NCBI RefSeq assembly: GCF_026625785.1
Contig: NZ_CP113063.1
Span: 2,294,001 to 2,358,000, forward strand
Direction: 5' to 3'
Source of the DNA: Gordonia sp. SL306
GTDB lineage: Bacteria > Actinomycetota > Actinomycetes > Mycobacteriales > Mycobacteriaceae
Length of the DNA: 64,000 nucleotides
The notes under the pieces were generated by a model. That model had not been told where the DNA came from. It searched no databases and was given only the letters and a program-made list of their open reading frames with translations. This document shows, piece after piece, positions 53,509 to 64,000 of the stretch (position 1 is the stretch's first letter; each line of letters starts with the position of its first letter). The position numbers were made by a program, and so were the translations under genes.

Positions 53509-53600
53509 TCTCGATACGCGGCTCCTTCGTCACCGCTACTCGACCGACGAGGGGGACCGCGGCTCCTTCGTCGGTCGCTACTCGACCGACGAACGAGGCG
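53509..53600. repeat. REP-like double repeat beside the IS element
   Basis: Two near-identical units (CGCGGCTCCTTCGTC, four variable bases, CGCTACTCGACCGACGA) follow one another, introduced by GTCTCGATACG. The same elements, inverted, are found at 24893-24955. It occupies the gap before the DUF3566 gene. Confidence 0.7.
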
Positions 53601-53606
53601 TCACGG

Positions 53607-54563
53607 TCAATCCAGGTCGGCGAGTGTCACCTCTGCGCCGCCGATCATGTCGGCGCACAGGTTGTAGATGTAGGCACCGATGGTCGCCAGCGCGGTCAGC
53701 AGGATCGCGTTGATGGCGCCGAGCAGGACAGCCCAGCCGAACACCGAGCCCGCCCCGATGATGTCGCCTTCGCTGCTGGATCCGTCCGCGGTCACCAAGG
53801 TGCCGAACGAACTGTTGACCTGATCCCACACGCCCATGCCGTCGAGGATCAGATACAGCACCGCCACCGAGATCATCCAGATCAGGAAGCCGGCCACCGA
53901 CAGCACTGCGGCGATCTTGAAGGTCGCCCAGGGGTCGATACGGCGGATTTGGACCGCCGCCCGCAGAGGCCTGCCACCGATCGACGTGGGAGCCGACCGC
54001 GCCGCGGTCTGCTGCGCTGCCGGCTGTGCGTTCACATGGTGAATGGCATCCAGATTCGGCAACTTCTCGCCGGGCAGATCGTTGCGCTCGATGTTCCTGG
54101 TCGGCGACTCGACGAACTTCTCCGTCGATTCGTCGGTGGCCGTGGCGGTGCTTCCCCGCGGACCGCTCGATTCGCCCCGGAAGTTCGAGGCGGCGGAATC
54201 GCCACGAGGATCATCCAGTTTGGTGATCGGCGCCTGCTGGCCGGCCATACTGGCGGCAGCAGTGGCACTGACGATGCCTCGCGGCGGCGGGCCAGGCTGA
54301 TGTGCGGTGCCGTTCGGACCCTCGCCGTGCTGCGGCGAACCGTTGGGTCCGGTGGGCGCCTGAGCTGTACCGCTGCCGTTGGGACCACGCTGCCACGGCG
54401 GGACGAGACCTCCCGGACCACTCCCCTGCGGTCCAGTACCGGGCCCGTGCGAATTGGGCTCGCCTCCGGATCCGGGCGCCTGTGCACCCGGACCGGAAGC
54501 CGCGTGAGGACCGACATCCCCGTTTGTCGGCTTCTTGTCGTCCGGTGTGTTCGGTGAGCTCAC
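53607..54563 (-). CDS. DUF3566 membrane protein (Rv0007-type)
   Basis: A 318-residue protein, the positional orthologue of Rv0007. The N-terminal 190 residues are disordered and Pro/Gly-rich ([18 protein letters not shown]). The C-terminal DUF3566 domain begins [20 protein letters not shown] and has two membrane helices ([21 protein letters not shown] and [20 protein letters not shown]), ending with a short acidic tail. Function unknown; the gene is linked to gyrA in most Mycobacteriales. I prefer the GTG at 54563, which has GAGGGA eight bases upstream, to the ATG at 54578. It follows gyrA with a gap of about 65 bp. Confidence 0.9.
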   Translation of the reverse strand: MSSPNTPDDKKPTNGDVGPHAASGPGAQAPGSGGEPNSHGPGTGPQGSGPGGLVPPWQRGPNGSGTAQAPTGPNGSPQHGEGPNGTAHQPGPPPRGIVSATAAASMAGQQAPITKLDDPRGDSAASNFRGESSGPRGSTATATDESTEKFVESPTRNIERNDLPGEKLPNLDAIHHVNAQPAAQQTAARSAPTSIGGRPLRAAVQIRRIDPWATFKIAAVLSVAGFLIWMISVAVLYLILDGMGVWDQVNSSFGTLVTADGSSSEGDIIGAGSVFGWAVLLGAINAILLTALATIGAYIYNLCADMIGGAEVTLADLD

Positions 54564-54629
54564 TGGCAATTCCCTCATTCGGTGGTCGTATGACCCACAC
54601 TAACTGCTACCGGTCTCCGAGCCCGGACG

Positions 54630-57134
54630 CTACTTGCCGGGACCCGCCGATGCTTCTGGATCCTCGTCCGGTTCGTCGGCATTGCGGGCGATCGCGAGCA
54701 AGGTTGTGCCCTCGCCGAGGTTCATCAGACGCACGCCCTTGGTCTGCCGACCAGCACGTCGGACCTGCTTGGCGCCGGTCCGGATGACGCCGCCACCCGA
54801 GGTGATCGCGTACAGCTCCGAATCGTCGTCGACGATCAGCGCACCGACGATCTCGCCGCGCCTGCGGTCGTGCTGGATGGTCAGCACACCCTTGCCGCCG
54901 CGTCCCTGGACGGGATAGTCGTCCATCGCGGTCCTCTTGGCGTAGCCGCCCGAGGTCGCGACGAGGAGGTAAGTGCCCTCTCGGACCACATTGAGCGACA
55001 GGAGCTCGTCGTCGCCGTTGAATCGCATGCCTTGCACACCGGAGGTCTGCCGACCCATCGGCCGCAGCGCCTCGTCATCGGCGTGGAAACGGATCGACTG
55101 CCCCTTCTGCGACACGAGCAGCAGATCGTCATCGGCACTGCACAACTGTGCGCCGACCAGTTCGTCCTCACCCCGTAGATTGATCGCGGCAATACCACCG
55201 GAACGGTTCGAGTCGAAGTCCTCGAGCTTCGACTTCTTCACCAGCCCGTTGCGCGTCGCGAGCACCAGATACGGCGCGTCCTGATAGGTCTTGAGCTGGA
55301 TGACCTGCGCGATCCGCTCCTCCGGCTGGAAAGCCAGGAGGTTGGCGACGTGCTGACCACGAGCGGTGCGGTTGGCCTCGGGCAACTCGTACGCCTTGGC
55401 GCGGTACACACGGCCCTTGGTGGTGAAGAACAGGATCCAGTCGTGGGTCGAGCTGACGAAGAAGTGCTTGACGATGTCGTCCTGCTTGAGCCCGGCTCCC
55501 TGCACACCCTTGCCGCCGCGGCGCTGGCTGCGGTAGAGGTCGGTTCGCGTACGTTTCGCGTAGCCGGTCTCGGTGATCGTGACGACGACGTCTTCGCGGG
55601 CGATCAGATCCTCATCGGAGACGTCACCGTCGGCCGCGATGATCTTGGTCCGGCGGTCGTCCCCGTACTTCTCGACGACCTCGGTCAGCTCATCGCGGAC
55701 GATGGCCCGCTGCCGCTCCGGCTTGGCCAAGATGTCCTGGTAATCGGCGATCTCTCGCTCGATCTCCGCGAGTTCGTCGACGATCTTCTGGCGCTCCAAC
55801 GCCGACAGCCGACGCAGCTGCATCGCGAGGATCGCGTCTGCCTGGATCTCATCGATCTCCAGCAGATCCATCAACCCGGTGCGCGCAGACTCGGTGTTGG
55901 CCGACGCACGGATCAGCGCGATGACCTCGTCGAGCGCGTCGAGCGCCTTGACCAGACCACGCAAGATGTGGGCGCGTTCCTCGGCCTTGCGCAACAGGTA
56001 CCGCGTCCGGCGCACGATCACGTCGATCTGATGTTCCACGTAGTACCGGATCATCTGATCGAGGCGCAGGGTGCGCGGCACACCGTCGACGATCGACAGC
56101 ATGTTCACGCCGAAGCTGGTCTGCAGCTGACTGTGCTTGTACAGGTTGTTCAGGACCACCTTGGCGACGGCATCGCGGCGCAGGGTGACCACGATGCGCA
56201 TACCCACGCGGTCCGAGGACTGATCCTCGATCCGGCTGATGCCCTTGAGTTTTCCTTCGTTGACCTGTTCGGCGATCGACTGGATCAGGTTGTCCGGGTT
56301 GACCTGATACGGCAGTTCGGTGACGACGAGGGTCGTGGTGCCCTTGTTCTCCTCGATGTCGACGACGCTGCGCATCCGGACGCTGCCACGGCCGGTGGTG
56401 TAGGCATCCTTGATTCCCTGTCCGCCGACGATGAGTGCCGCCGTGGGGAAATCCGGTCCCTTGACGCAATCCATGCAGGCCGCCAGCAGCGCCTCGTCAT
56501 CCGCCTCCGGGTTGTCGAGGGCCCAGAAAACCGCGGCGGCAACCTCATTGAGGTTGTGCGGCGGGATGTTGGTGGCCATACCCACCGCGATGCCACCCGA
56601 ACCGTTGATCAGCAGGTTCGGTATCCGCGACGGCAGGACGGTCGGCTCGTTGGTCTTACCGTCGTAGTTGGGCGTGAAATCGACTGTCTCCTTGTCGATG
56701 TCGCGCAGCATCTCCATCGCCAACGGGGTGAGGCGAGCCTCGGTGTAACGCATCGCGGCCGCGCCGTCGTTACCACGCGAACCGAAATTGCCCTGCCCGT
56801 CGATGAGGGGATAGCGCATCGACCACGGCTGGGCGAGACGCACCAGCGCGTCATAGATCGCGGTGTCACCGTGGGGGTGATAGTTACCCATCGTCTCGGC
56901 AACGGGTTTCGCCGATTTCACGTAACTGCGATCGGGCCGGAACCCGGCATCGAAGGATGCGTAGAGCAGTCTGCGGTGCACCGGCTTGAGGCCGTCGCGA
57001 ACCTCCGGGAGCGCGCGGCCGACGATCACGCTCATCGCGTAGTCGATGTAGCTGTTCTGCATCTCCTGGCCGAGGTCGACCGGTTCGATCCGGTCCCCGG
57101 CCCCGTCGGCAGGTGGCAGCGTGGTGTCAGTCAT
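54630..57134 (-). CDS. gyrA: DNA gyrase subunit A
   Basis: An 834-residue GyrA. The winged-helix and tower part has [20 protein letters not shown] and the catalytic Tyr in [12 protein letters not shown]. The quinolone region reads [17 protein letters not shown]: Thr stands where E. coli has Ser83, and the Asp equivalent to Asp87 is intact. The C-terminal beta-pinwheel has the GyrA box QRRGGKG (KGVQGAG follows), which lets the enzyme wrap DNA and supercoil. No intein interrupts the Tyr region, unlike in M. leprae. AAGGA precedes the ATG. It lies 84 bp after gyrB on the same strand. Confidence 0.98.
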   Translation of the reverse strand: MTDTTLPPADGAGDRIEPVDLGQEMQNSYIDYAMSVIVGRALPEVRDGLKPVHRRLLYASFDAGFRPDRSYVKSAKPVAETMGNYHPHGDTAIYDALVRLAQPWSMRYPLIDGQGNFGSRGNDGAAAMRYTEARLTPLAMEMLRDIDKETVDFTPNYDGKTNEPTVLPSRIPNLLINGSGGIAVGMATNIPPHNLNEVAAAVFWALDNPEADDEALLAACMDCVKGPDFPTAALIVGGQGIKDAYTTGRGSVRMRSVVDIEENKGTTTLVVTELPYQVNPDNLIQSIAEQVNEGKLKGISRIEDQSSDRVGMRIVVTLRRDAVAKVVLNNLYKHSQLQTSFGVNMLSIVDGVPRTLRLDQMIRYYVEHQIDVIVRRTRYLLRKAEERAHILRGLVKALDALDEVIALIRASANTESARTGLMDLLEIDEIQADAILAMQLRRLSALERQKIVDELAEIEREIADYQDILAKPERQRAIVRDELTEVVEKYGDDRRTKIIAADGDVSDEDLIAREDVVVTITETGYAKRTRTDLYRSQRRGGKGVQGAGLKQDDIVKHFFVSSTHDWILFFTTKGRVYRAKAYELPEANRTARGQHVANLLAFQPEERIAQVIQLKTYQDAPYLVLATRNGLVKKSKLEDFDSNRSGGIAAINLRGEDELVGAQLCSADDDLLLVSQKGQSIRFHADDEALRPMGRQTSGVQGMRFNGDDELLSLNVVREGTYLLVATSGGYAKRTAMDDYPVQGRGGKGVLTIQHDRRRGEIVGALIVDDDSELYAITSGGGVIRTGAKQVRRAGRQTKGVRLMNLGEGTTLLAIARNADEPDEDPEASAGPGK

Positions 57135-57218
57135 GAAGTTTCCTTCTCACAAAGGGTTTCGAGGCTCACCGCGGGCGCGCCTCGCACCTCGACCGGCACA
57201 GCAGCCGGCGAAGCGTGG

Positions 57219-59624
<2,406 letters not shown>

Positions 59625-60185
59625 TCAGCCGTAGGTGTCTCGGGGACCGCGACCGGAGATGTGCCGGGGACCCTTGCGCCACGACGGCGCCTTCGGCCCG
59701 GTGATCCGCAGACTGGTCACCATGCCGTCACCGACGGCGGCAGCGATCTTCGCCAGGATGGTCGACTGCATGTACCGCAGCTGGGTGGCCCAGGCCGTCG
59801 ACTCCGCCTGGATGTGTAAGACGTTGTCGCCCAACGTAGTCGGCTGCGCATGTGCGGCGATGTCGGTGCCGACGATCTGCTCCCACATCCCGAACAGGGT
59901 GCCTTGCCCGATATGCGGCTGCCAGCCACGTTCCTTGGCGATATGGCCTGCGAGCCGTCCCAGCGGCTGCGGATCGCGGCCGTCTGGACCGGATCCGGAC
60001 CATCGCCGTCGCCTGCCCGCGTTGCGTCGCGGACCCGTGATCGGTGAGGAACGTCCCTGGCCGACCGACTTACCGGCAGCCCGCGCGGCCGCCCGGGCTT
60101 CTTCGAGGGCCTGTCGCGCGAGTTCGTAACCCGACGAGGGCGCAGGTGAGGACGACCGTTCGGGTACCGCGGGATCGTCGCTCAT
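59625..60185 (-). CDS. DciA/DUF721-family protein (Rv0004 type)
   Basis: A 186-residue protein of the DUF721 family. The first 65 residues are basic and disordered ([19 protein letters not shown]). The conserved domain starts [20 protein letters not shown] and contains [21 protein letters not shown] and [19 protein letters not shown]. DciA proteins help load the replicative helicase; the mycobacterial member next to recF has this role. The ATG overlaps the recF stop by four bases. It ends the dnaN-gnd-recF-dciA series on this strand. Confidence 0.93.
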   Translation of the reverse strand: MSDDPAVPERSSSPAPSSGYELARQALEEARAAARAAGKSVGQGRSSPITGPRRNAGRRRRWSGSGPDGRDPQPLGRLAGHIAKERGWQPHIGQGTLFGMWEQIVGTDIAAHAQPTTLGDNVLHIQAESTAWATQLRYMQSTILAKIAAAVGDGMVTSLRITGPKAPSWRKGPRHISGRGPRDTYG

Positions 60186-61375
60186 GTGCCGCCCTCCCCG
60201 ATGTCGTCGCCGCTCACGACCGAGCGTCGAGGACCATTCTCCTCCGTCACGCCGACATTGACGCGCCGACCCGCGATCGCCGACGGGATGTCGTCGGCAA
60301 CGGCTGCGGTCACCAGCAGCTGTTCAGCGGATTCGGTGAATGCCACGAGTTGCGCACGACGCTGAGCATCGAGCTCGGCGAATACATCGTCGAGCATGAT
60401 CACCGGTTCCACGCCGTCCGCCCGCACGAGTTCCACGGATCCGAGTCTCAATGCCAGCGCCAGCGACCACGACTCACCGTGACTCGCGAACCCCTTCGCC
60501 ACGTCGTCGCCGAGCACGATGTCGATGTCGTCACGGTGCGGACCGACCAGACTGACCCCGCGGTCGATCTCCTTGCTGCGAAGTTCGCCGAGCCGGGCCA
60601 GCAGAATCGCACCGATCTCGTCGGCCGACACCGGCGCATCGTCGGGCGGGACCACGTCGGATCCGGCGGCGGCACGATAGGACAAGGTCGCCGGACGTGA
60701 ATGCGGTGCAATCGCCGCATACGACTCGGTGACGTGGGGGGTCAGCGCGCGCAGCACCTCGATCCGCGCCGCGGTGACCTGACCGCCCAGATCGGCGAGC
60801 TGACCGTCCCACACGTCGAGAGTGCTGATCACCGAATCCGCGTCCGAACCACCACGCCGGAGCGCCGCACCTGCGGTCTTGAGTAGCGCCGAACGCTGAC
60901 GGAGAACCCGATCGTAGTCGGAACGTGTTGCCGCCCAACGTGGTCCGCGCTGTGCCACCAACTCGTCGATGAAGCGTCGTCGTTCGGAGGGGTCCCCCCG
61001 GATCAACATCAGGTCTTCGGGTGCGAACATCACCGCGCGCAGGATCCCGAGAATGTCACGGGACCGACGCGAGGGGCTGCCGTTGACAGTCGCCTTGTTG
61101 GCACCGTCGGCCTTGATCTGCAACTGCACGGTGAGCTCACGGCCGGCGTTCTCCACCGTCGCCGTGACCAGGGCGGCGTCGGCGCCGCTGTGGACGAGCG
61201 GAGCGTCGGAGCTCACCCGGTGTGATCTCAGATGTGCCAGATAGAAGACGGCCTCGAGGAGGTTGGTCTTGCCGAATCCGTTGCGGCCCACGAAAATGGT
61301 GGGTTCGGGGCGCAGGGTCAGATCGATCTCGCCCCAGGACCGGAAGTCACGCAGACGCAGGTCGCGAACGTACAC
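60182..61375 (-). CDS. recF: RecF, DNA replication/repair SMC-like ATPase
   Basis: A 397-residue Rec[15 protein letters not shown] is the family start, [17 protein letters not shown] the Walker A, and the C-terminal region has [17 protein letters not shown] (signature) and [16 protein letters not shown] (Walker B and D-loop). RecF loads RecA at gaps with RecO and RecR. The GTG start is one base beyond the gnd stop, so translation is coupled. It is the orthologue of Rv0003. Confidence 0.97.
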   Translation of the reverse strand: MYVRDLRLRDFRSWGEIDLTLRPEPTIFVGRNGFGKTNLLEAVFYLAHLRSHRVSSDAPLVHSGADAALVTATVENAGRELTVQLQIKADGANKATVNGSPSRRSRDILGILRAVMFAPEDLMLIRGDPSERRRFIDELVAQRGPRWAATRSDYDRVLRQRSALLKTAGAALRRGGSDADSVISTLDVWDGQLADLGGQVTAARIEVLRALTPHVTESYAAIAPHSRPATLSYRAAAGSDVVPPDDAPVSADEIGAILLARLGELRSKEIDRGVSLVGPHRDDIDIVLGDDVAKGFASHGESWSLALALRLGSVELVRADGVEPVIMLDDVFAELDAQRRAQLVAFTESAEQLLVTAAVADDIPSAIAGRRVNVGVTEENGPRRSVVSGDDIGEGGT

Positions 61376-61376
61376 G

Positions 61377-62303
61377 TCAATCCGCGGCAGGCGTACCGGT
61401 TTCGCCGACCGAACGCCCCTGCTTGTCGGTCACCGCATGTCCGCCGAACTGGTTGCGCAACGCGGACACCGCCTTCAGCGCGGGTGATCCCTGATCCTGA
61501 CGAGACGCGAATCGCGCGAACAGCGCGGCCGAGATGACGTTGGCCGGTACCGAATGCCGGATGGCTTCCTCGACGGTCCACCGTCCCTCGCCGGAATCCG
61601 TGGTGTAGTCGGAGATCTCGGAGAATCCAGGATCCTCCTGGAGCGCCCGCACCAGCAGTTCCAGCAGCCAGGACCGGACAACCGTCCCCTGGGTCCAGGC
61701 CCGGAGGGTGCCCTCGACATCGGTGATCAGCGGCTCGGCGCAGAGAAGTTCGTACCCCTCGCCATAGGCATGCATGAGCCCGTACTCGACGCCGTTGTGG
61801 ACCATCTTGGCGTAGTGCCCGGCGCCGACCGGGCCCGCATGGGCGAAACCGTCGGCACGTTCCCCCGGCGGCCGCAGCGCGTCGAAGATCGGCATGGCTC
61901 GTTCGACGTCCTCGTCGCTACCGCCGACCATCAGTCCGTAGCCGTTCTCCAGGCCCCAGACACCGCCGGACACACCGCAGTCGATGTATCCGATTCCCTT
62001 GGCTCCCAAGGCCTGTGCGTTCGGCAGGTCATCGGTGTACTTGGAGTTTCCACCGTCGATGACCAGGTCACCGTCCTCGAGTAGATCAGCCAGTCGAGTG
62101 ACGGTGGTACGCGTCGGATCTCCGGACGGCACCATCACCCAGATCACCCGCGGCGCCTCGAGAGCACCGACCATGTCGGCGAGGGAGGCGACGTCGGAGA
62201 CCTCCGGTCGTGGGTCGTAACCCACGACGTGATGTCCCGCCTCCTGGATCCGGGTGCGCATGTTGGCACCCATCTTCCCGAGACCGACCAGTCCGAGTTG
62301 CAT
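61377..62303 (-). CDS. gnd: 6-phosphogluconate dehydrogenase (decarboxylating, short NAD type)
   Basis: A 308-residue enzyme of the short GndA-like type. MQLGLVGLGKMGANMRTRI binds the cofactor. VIDGGNSKY, DCGVSGGVWGLENGYGLMVGG and the catalytic Lys/Asn in GAGHYAKMVHNGVEYG are all present. The short form is commonly NAD-linked. It oxidises 6-phosphogluconate to ribulose 5-phosphate and carbon dioxide. Its place between dnaN and recF is normal in mycobacteria and relatives, although its metabolic link to replication is unclear. GGAGGG precedes the ATG. Confidence 0.96.
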   Translation of the reverse strand: MQLGLVGLGKMGANMRTRIQEAGHHVVGYDPRPEVSDVASLADMVGALEAPRVIWVMVPSGDPTRTTVTRLADLLEDGDLVIDGGNSKYTDDLPNAQALGAKGIGYIDCGVSGGVWGLENGYGLMVGGSDEDVERAMPIFDALRPPGERADGFAHAGPVGAGHYAKMVHNGVEYGLMHAYGEGYELLCAEPLITDVEGTLRAWTQGTVVRSWLLELLVRALQEDPGFSEISDYTTDSGEGRWTVEEAIRHSVPANVISAALFARFASRQDQGSPALKAVSALRNQFGGHAVTDKQGRSVGETGTPAAD

Positions 62304-62351
62304 CGACGACCCTCCGCTCGGTGGAGCTTGGAAAATGGACGGATCCGCGGA

Positions 62352-63557
62352 TCAGCCGGGGAGACGAACCGGCATCAGCAGGTAGGTGAACACGCTGTCC
62401 GGGGCGACGTAGGCGCCCGATTCGTCGGCCACCGGCTCCTCACCGGTCGACGGACGCAACACCGCAGGCCGGCTCGGCGTGGTGAATCCGAAATCCACCG
62501 ACGCGACGCCGATGGCGGAGAGCCCATCCTGCAGGTAGCCGGGGTTGAATGCGATCGTCAGGGGCTCACCGTGGAACTGCACGGCGAGTTCTTCCTCGGC
62601 CTTGCCTGCCTCGTCGCCACCTGCGGTGAGCAGCAAGGTGCCCTCGCTGAACTCCATCCGCACCTGCGCCCCGCGCTCGGCGACGAGCGCGACACGCTTG
62701 ATCGCCTCGATCAGCGGTGCGCTCTCGATGGTCGCGATGGCGGTGTGACTGGCCGGGAGCAGCTGACGGAACTTCGGGAACTCGGCGTCGAGCAAACGGG
62801 TGGTGGTGCGCTTGGTCTCCCCCAGGATGCCGAGGATTCCCTCGCCGCCGATGCCGGATCCGGTGCCGAATGCCAGCGAGATCTGTCCCGTGGACTCGGA
62901 TCCCGCGGTACGGGCGCTCTCGGAGAGTGTCTTTGCCGGCACCAGCACCGCACCGGAGGTGTCGGGAGCGGTCGGATCCCACTCCAATTCGCGGACGGCG
63001 AGGCGGAACCGGTCGGTGGCGGCCAGCACGACGCGGTTGCCCTCGATCTCGACGCGGACACCGGTCAACATCGGCAGCGTGTCGTCACGGCCGGCGGCGA
63101 CCGCCACCTGGCCGATCGCCTCGGCGAAGATCTGGGCGGGGATGGTTCCGGTGACCGACGGCGGGGTCGGCAGTTCCGGGTAATCCTCGACGGGCATCGT
63201 CGGCAGTGAGAACTTGGCGCTGCCGCAGGCGATGGCCACGCGGGTGCCGTCGAGGCTCACGTCGACCGGTTTGTTCGGCAGAGCCTTGGTGATATCGGCG
63301 AGCAGACGCCCTGAGACGAGCACCTTGCCGGGCTCGGCGACCTCTGCCGCGACGGTCTCCTGCGCGGAGACCTCGTAGTCGAAGCCGGAGACTTCCAAAC
63401 CGCCGCCATTGGGCCCGCTCTCTGCGTTCCCGGCGCCCGAATCGCCGACGGTCAGGACGACGCATCCGAGCACGGGGACCGGCGGACGCGCCGGCAGGCT
63501 GCGGGCCACCCAGGCAACGGAATCTGCGAACTCGTCACGCGCGACACGGAACTTCAT
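62352..63557 (-). CDS. dnaN: DNA polymerase III beta subunit (sliding clamp)
   Basis: A 401-residue clamp with three repeated domains. [20 protein letters not shown] and [12 protein letters not shown] are the domain 1 start. [40 protein letters not shown] and [11 protein letters not shown] mark domain 2, and the C-terminus ends [21 protein letters not shown] Gly/Asn-rich loop ([13 protein letters not shown]) after residue 38 is longer than in E. coli. The clamp tethers the polymerase and many repair proteins. Its ATG follows AGAAGGGC. The gap of 48 bp to gnd supports co-transcription. Confidence 0.98.
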   Translation of the reverse strand: MKFRVARDEFADSVAWVARSLPARPPVPVLGCVVLTVGDSGAGNAESGPNGGGLEVSGFDYEVSAQETVAAEVAEPGKVLVSGRLLADITKALPNKPVDVSLDGTRVAIACGSAKFSLPTMPVEDYPELPTPPSVTGTIPAQIFAEAIGQVAVAAGRDDTLPMLTGVRVEIEGNRVVLAATDRFRLAVRELEWDPTAPDTSGAVLVPAKTLSESARTAGSESTGQISLAFGTGSGIGGEGILGILGETKRTTTRLLDAEFPKFRQLLPASHTAIATIESAPLIEAIKRVALVAERGAQVRMEFSEGTLLLTAGGDEAGKAEEELAVQFHGEPLTIAFNPGYLQDGLSAIGVASVDFGFTTPSRPAVLRPSTGEEPVADESGAYVAPDSVFTYLLMPVRLPG

Positions 63558-64000
63558 GCTGGGTGGTTGCCCTTCTCTGTCTGCTGACTCTCGTCACGCC
63601 CACCCGAATCCGCAGAGCACCGATCCGGATCGACCCGGCGCGAGTGCGGTGAGCGATTCGCATGGGGATTCCCGCCCGAATACCGCTCGCTCGTGCGAAT
63701 GGGATTCCGGGTGGGGATTCCACTGTAGAACGAGGGTGCCAGACGGGGAGGTGTTGGGGGGAACTGAACGTGGCGATGTCGTGGCGGTGATCGTGTTCCG
63801 ACGCTCACTGTGCACAGTCCCTTCTTTTAGAAGAGATTCTCTAGAGAAGGATCCATGACAGTAATAGGGCCTGTGGATCTGTGTACGAACGCTGATCGTG
63901 GCTGGTCACGGCGGGCCGGCGGTTGTGGACGTGCGGTGGATATCTGTCGAGGCGTTCGCCCGGTCATGTGGAATCCCACGACTGTTCAACCTCTCTCCAC
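63558..64000. other. Part of the dnaA-dnaN intergenic region (oriC side)
   Basis: No gene is present upstream of dnaN to the window edge; dnaA is expected beyond. DnaA-box-like sequences are TGTGGATCT (63872-63880), TGTGGACGT (63924-63932) and GGTGGATAT (near 63935). An AT-rich nested inverted sequence around 63820-63850 (CCTTCTTTTAGAAG, then AGAGATTCTCT) could be part of the unwinding region. The dnaN promoter must lie here too. In Mycobacteriales oriC is in this gap. Confidence 0.75.

Noticed and set aside
56650..56950. Intein in gyrA near the active-site Tyr
   Set aside because: The sequence [12 protein letters not shown] is continuous and the protein has normal length.

Overview
The window is high-GC actinobacterial DNA from next to the chromosomal replication origin of a member of the Mycobacteriales. 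Gordonia or a close relative is my best guess, from gene order and protein style; no search was run. Read in reverse, it follows the order known from Mycobacterium tuberculosis: the origin-proximal intergenic region (63558-64000), dnaN, gnd, recF, a DciA/DUF721 gene, gyrB, gyrA, a DUF3566 gene, tRNA-Ile, tRNA-Ala, a small membrane gene where cwsA would be, ppiA, rhomboid, a PH-like gene, crgA, trpG, pknB, pknA, pbpA, rodA, pstP, fhaB, fhaA and tRNA-Leu. dnaA should lie just beyond base 64000.

Layout. 1-2.3 kb: a lipid-type dehydrogenase pair (acyl-CoA dehydrogenase cut by the window edge, plus an SDR). 2.35-11.2 kb: an organosulfur scavenging locus with an Rv3406/AtsK-type sulfate-ester dioxygenase, an arylsulfatase broken by one frameshift, and a divergent family-5 ABC importer (binding protein, two permeases, double ATPase). 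11.2-14.7 kb: a possible 21-residue protein behind a Crp-like site, an SDR and a Tat-exported multicopper oxidase. 14.8-28.2 kb: the conserved cell-envelope and Ser/Thr-kinase region. 28.4-34.3 kb: accessory secreted and membrane proteins, including a three-gene cassette (membrane protein, secreted glycine-zipper protein, MinD-like ATPase) flanked by two inverted paralogues of a small secreted protein, one of them broken. 34.5-51.5 kb: a large amine-catabolic island. 51.9-54.6 kb: tRNA-Ala, tRNA-Ile, an IS110-type element with a probable bridge-RNA region, and the DUF3566 gene. 54.6-64 kb: gyrase, replication and repair genes up to the origin.

The most interesting part is the island. Ten tightly overlapping minus-strand genes (49078 down to 36044) encode an EthA-type Baeyer-Villiger monooxygenase, an alpha/beta hydrolase, a flavin monoamine oxidase, an APC permease, an SCP2-like protein, a glutamine-synthetase-like ligase, a gamma-glutamyl amidotransferase, a fused acyl-CoA synthetase/enoyl-CoA hydratase, an alcohol dehydrogenase and an aldehyde dehydrogenase. 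A PuuB-like oxidase and an unknown membrane protein are divergent, and a PucR-type regulator sits at the far end. This unites two amine routes in one locus: gamma-glutamylation (Puu-like) and oxidative deamination followed by Baeyer-Villiger cleavage (as in cyclohexylamine/cyclohexanone breakdown). The substrate is inferred, not shown. The island lies between tRNA-Ala and the cwsA position, which is compact in M. tuberculosis, so it is an insertion relative to that layout.

Several genes carry single-base indels in C or G runs (the arylsulfatase and the small secreted paralogue). They may be real decay or assembly errors.
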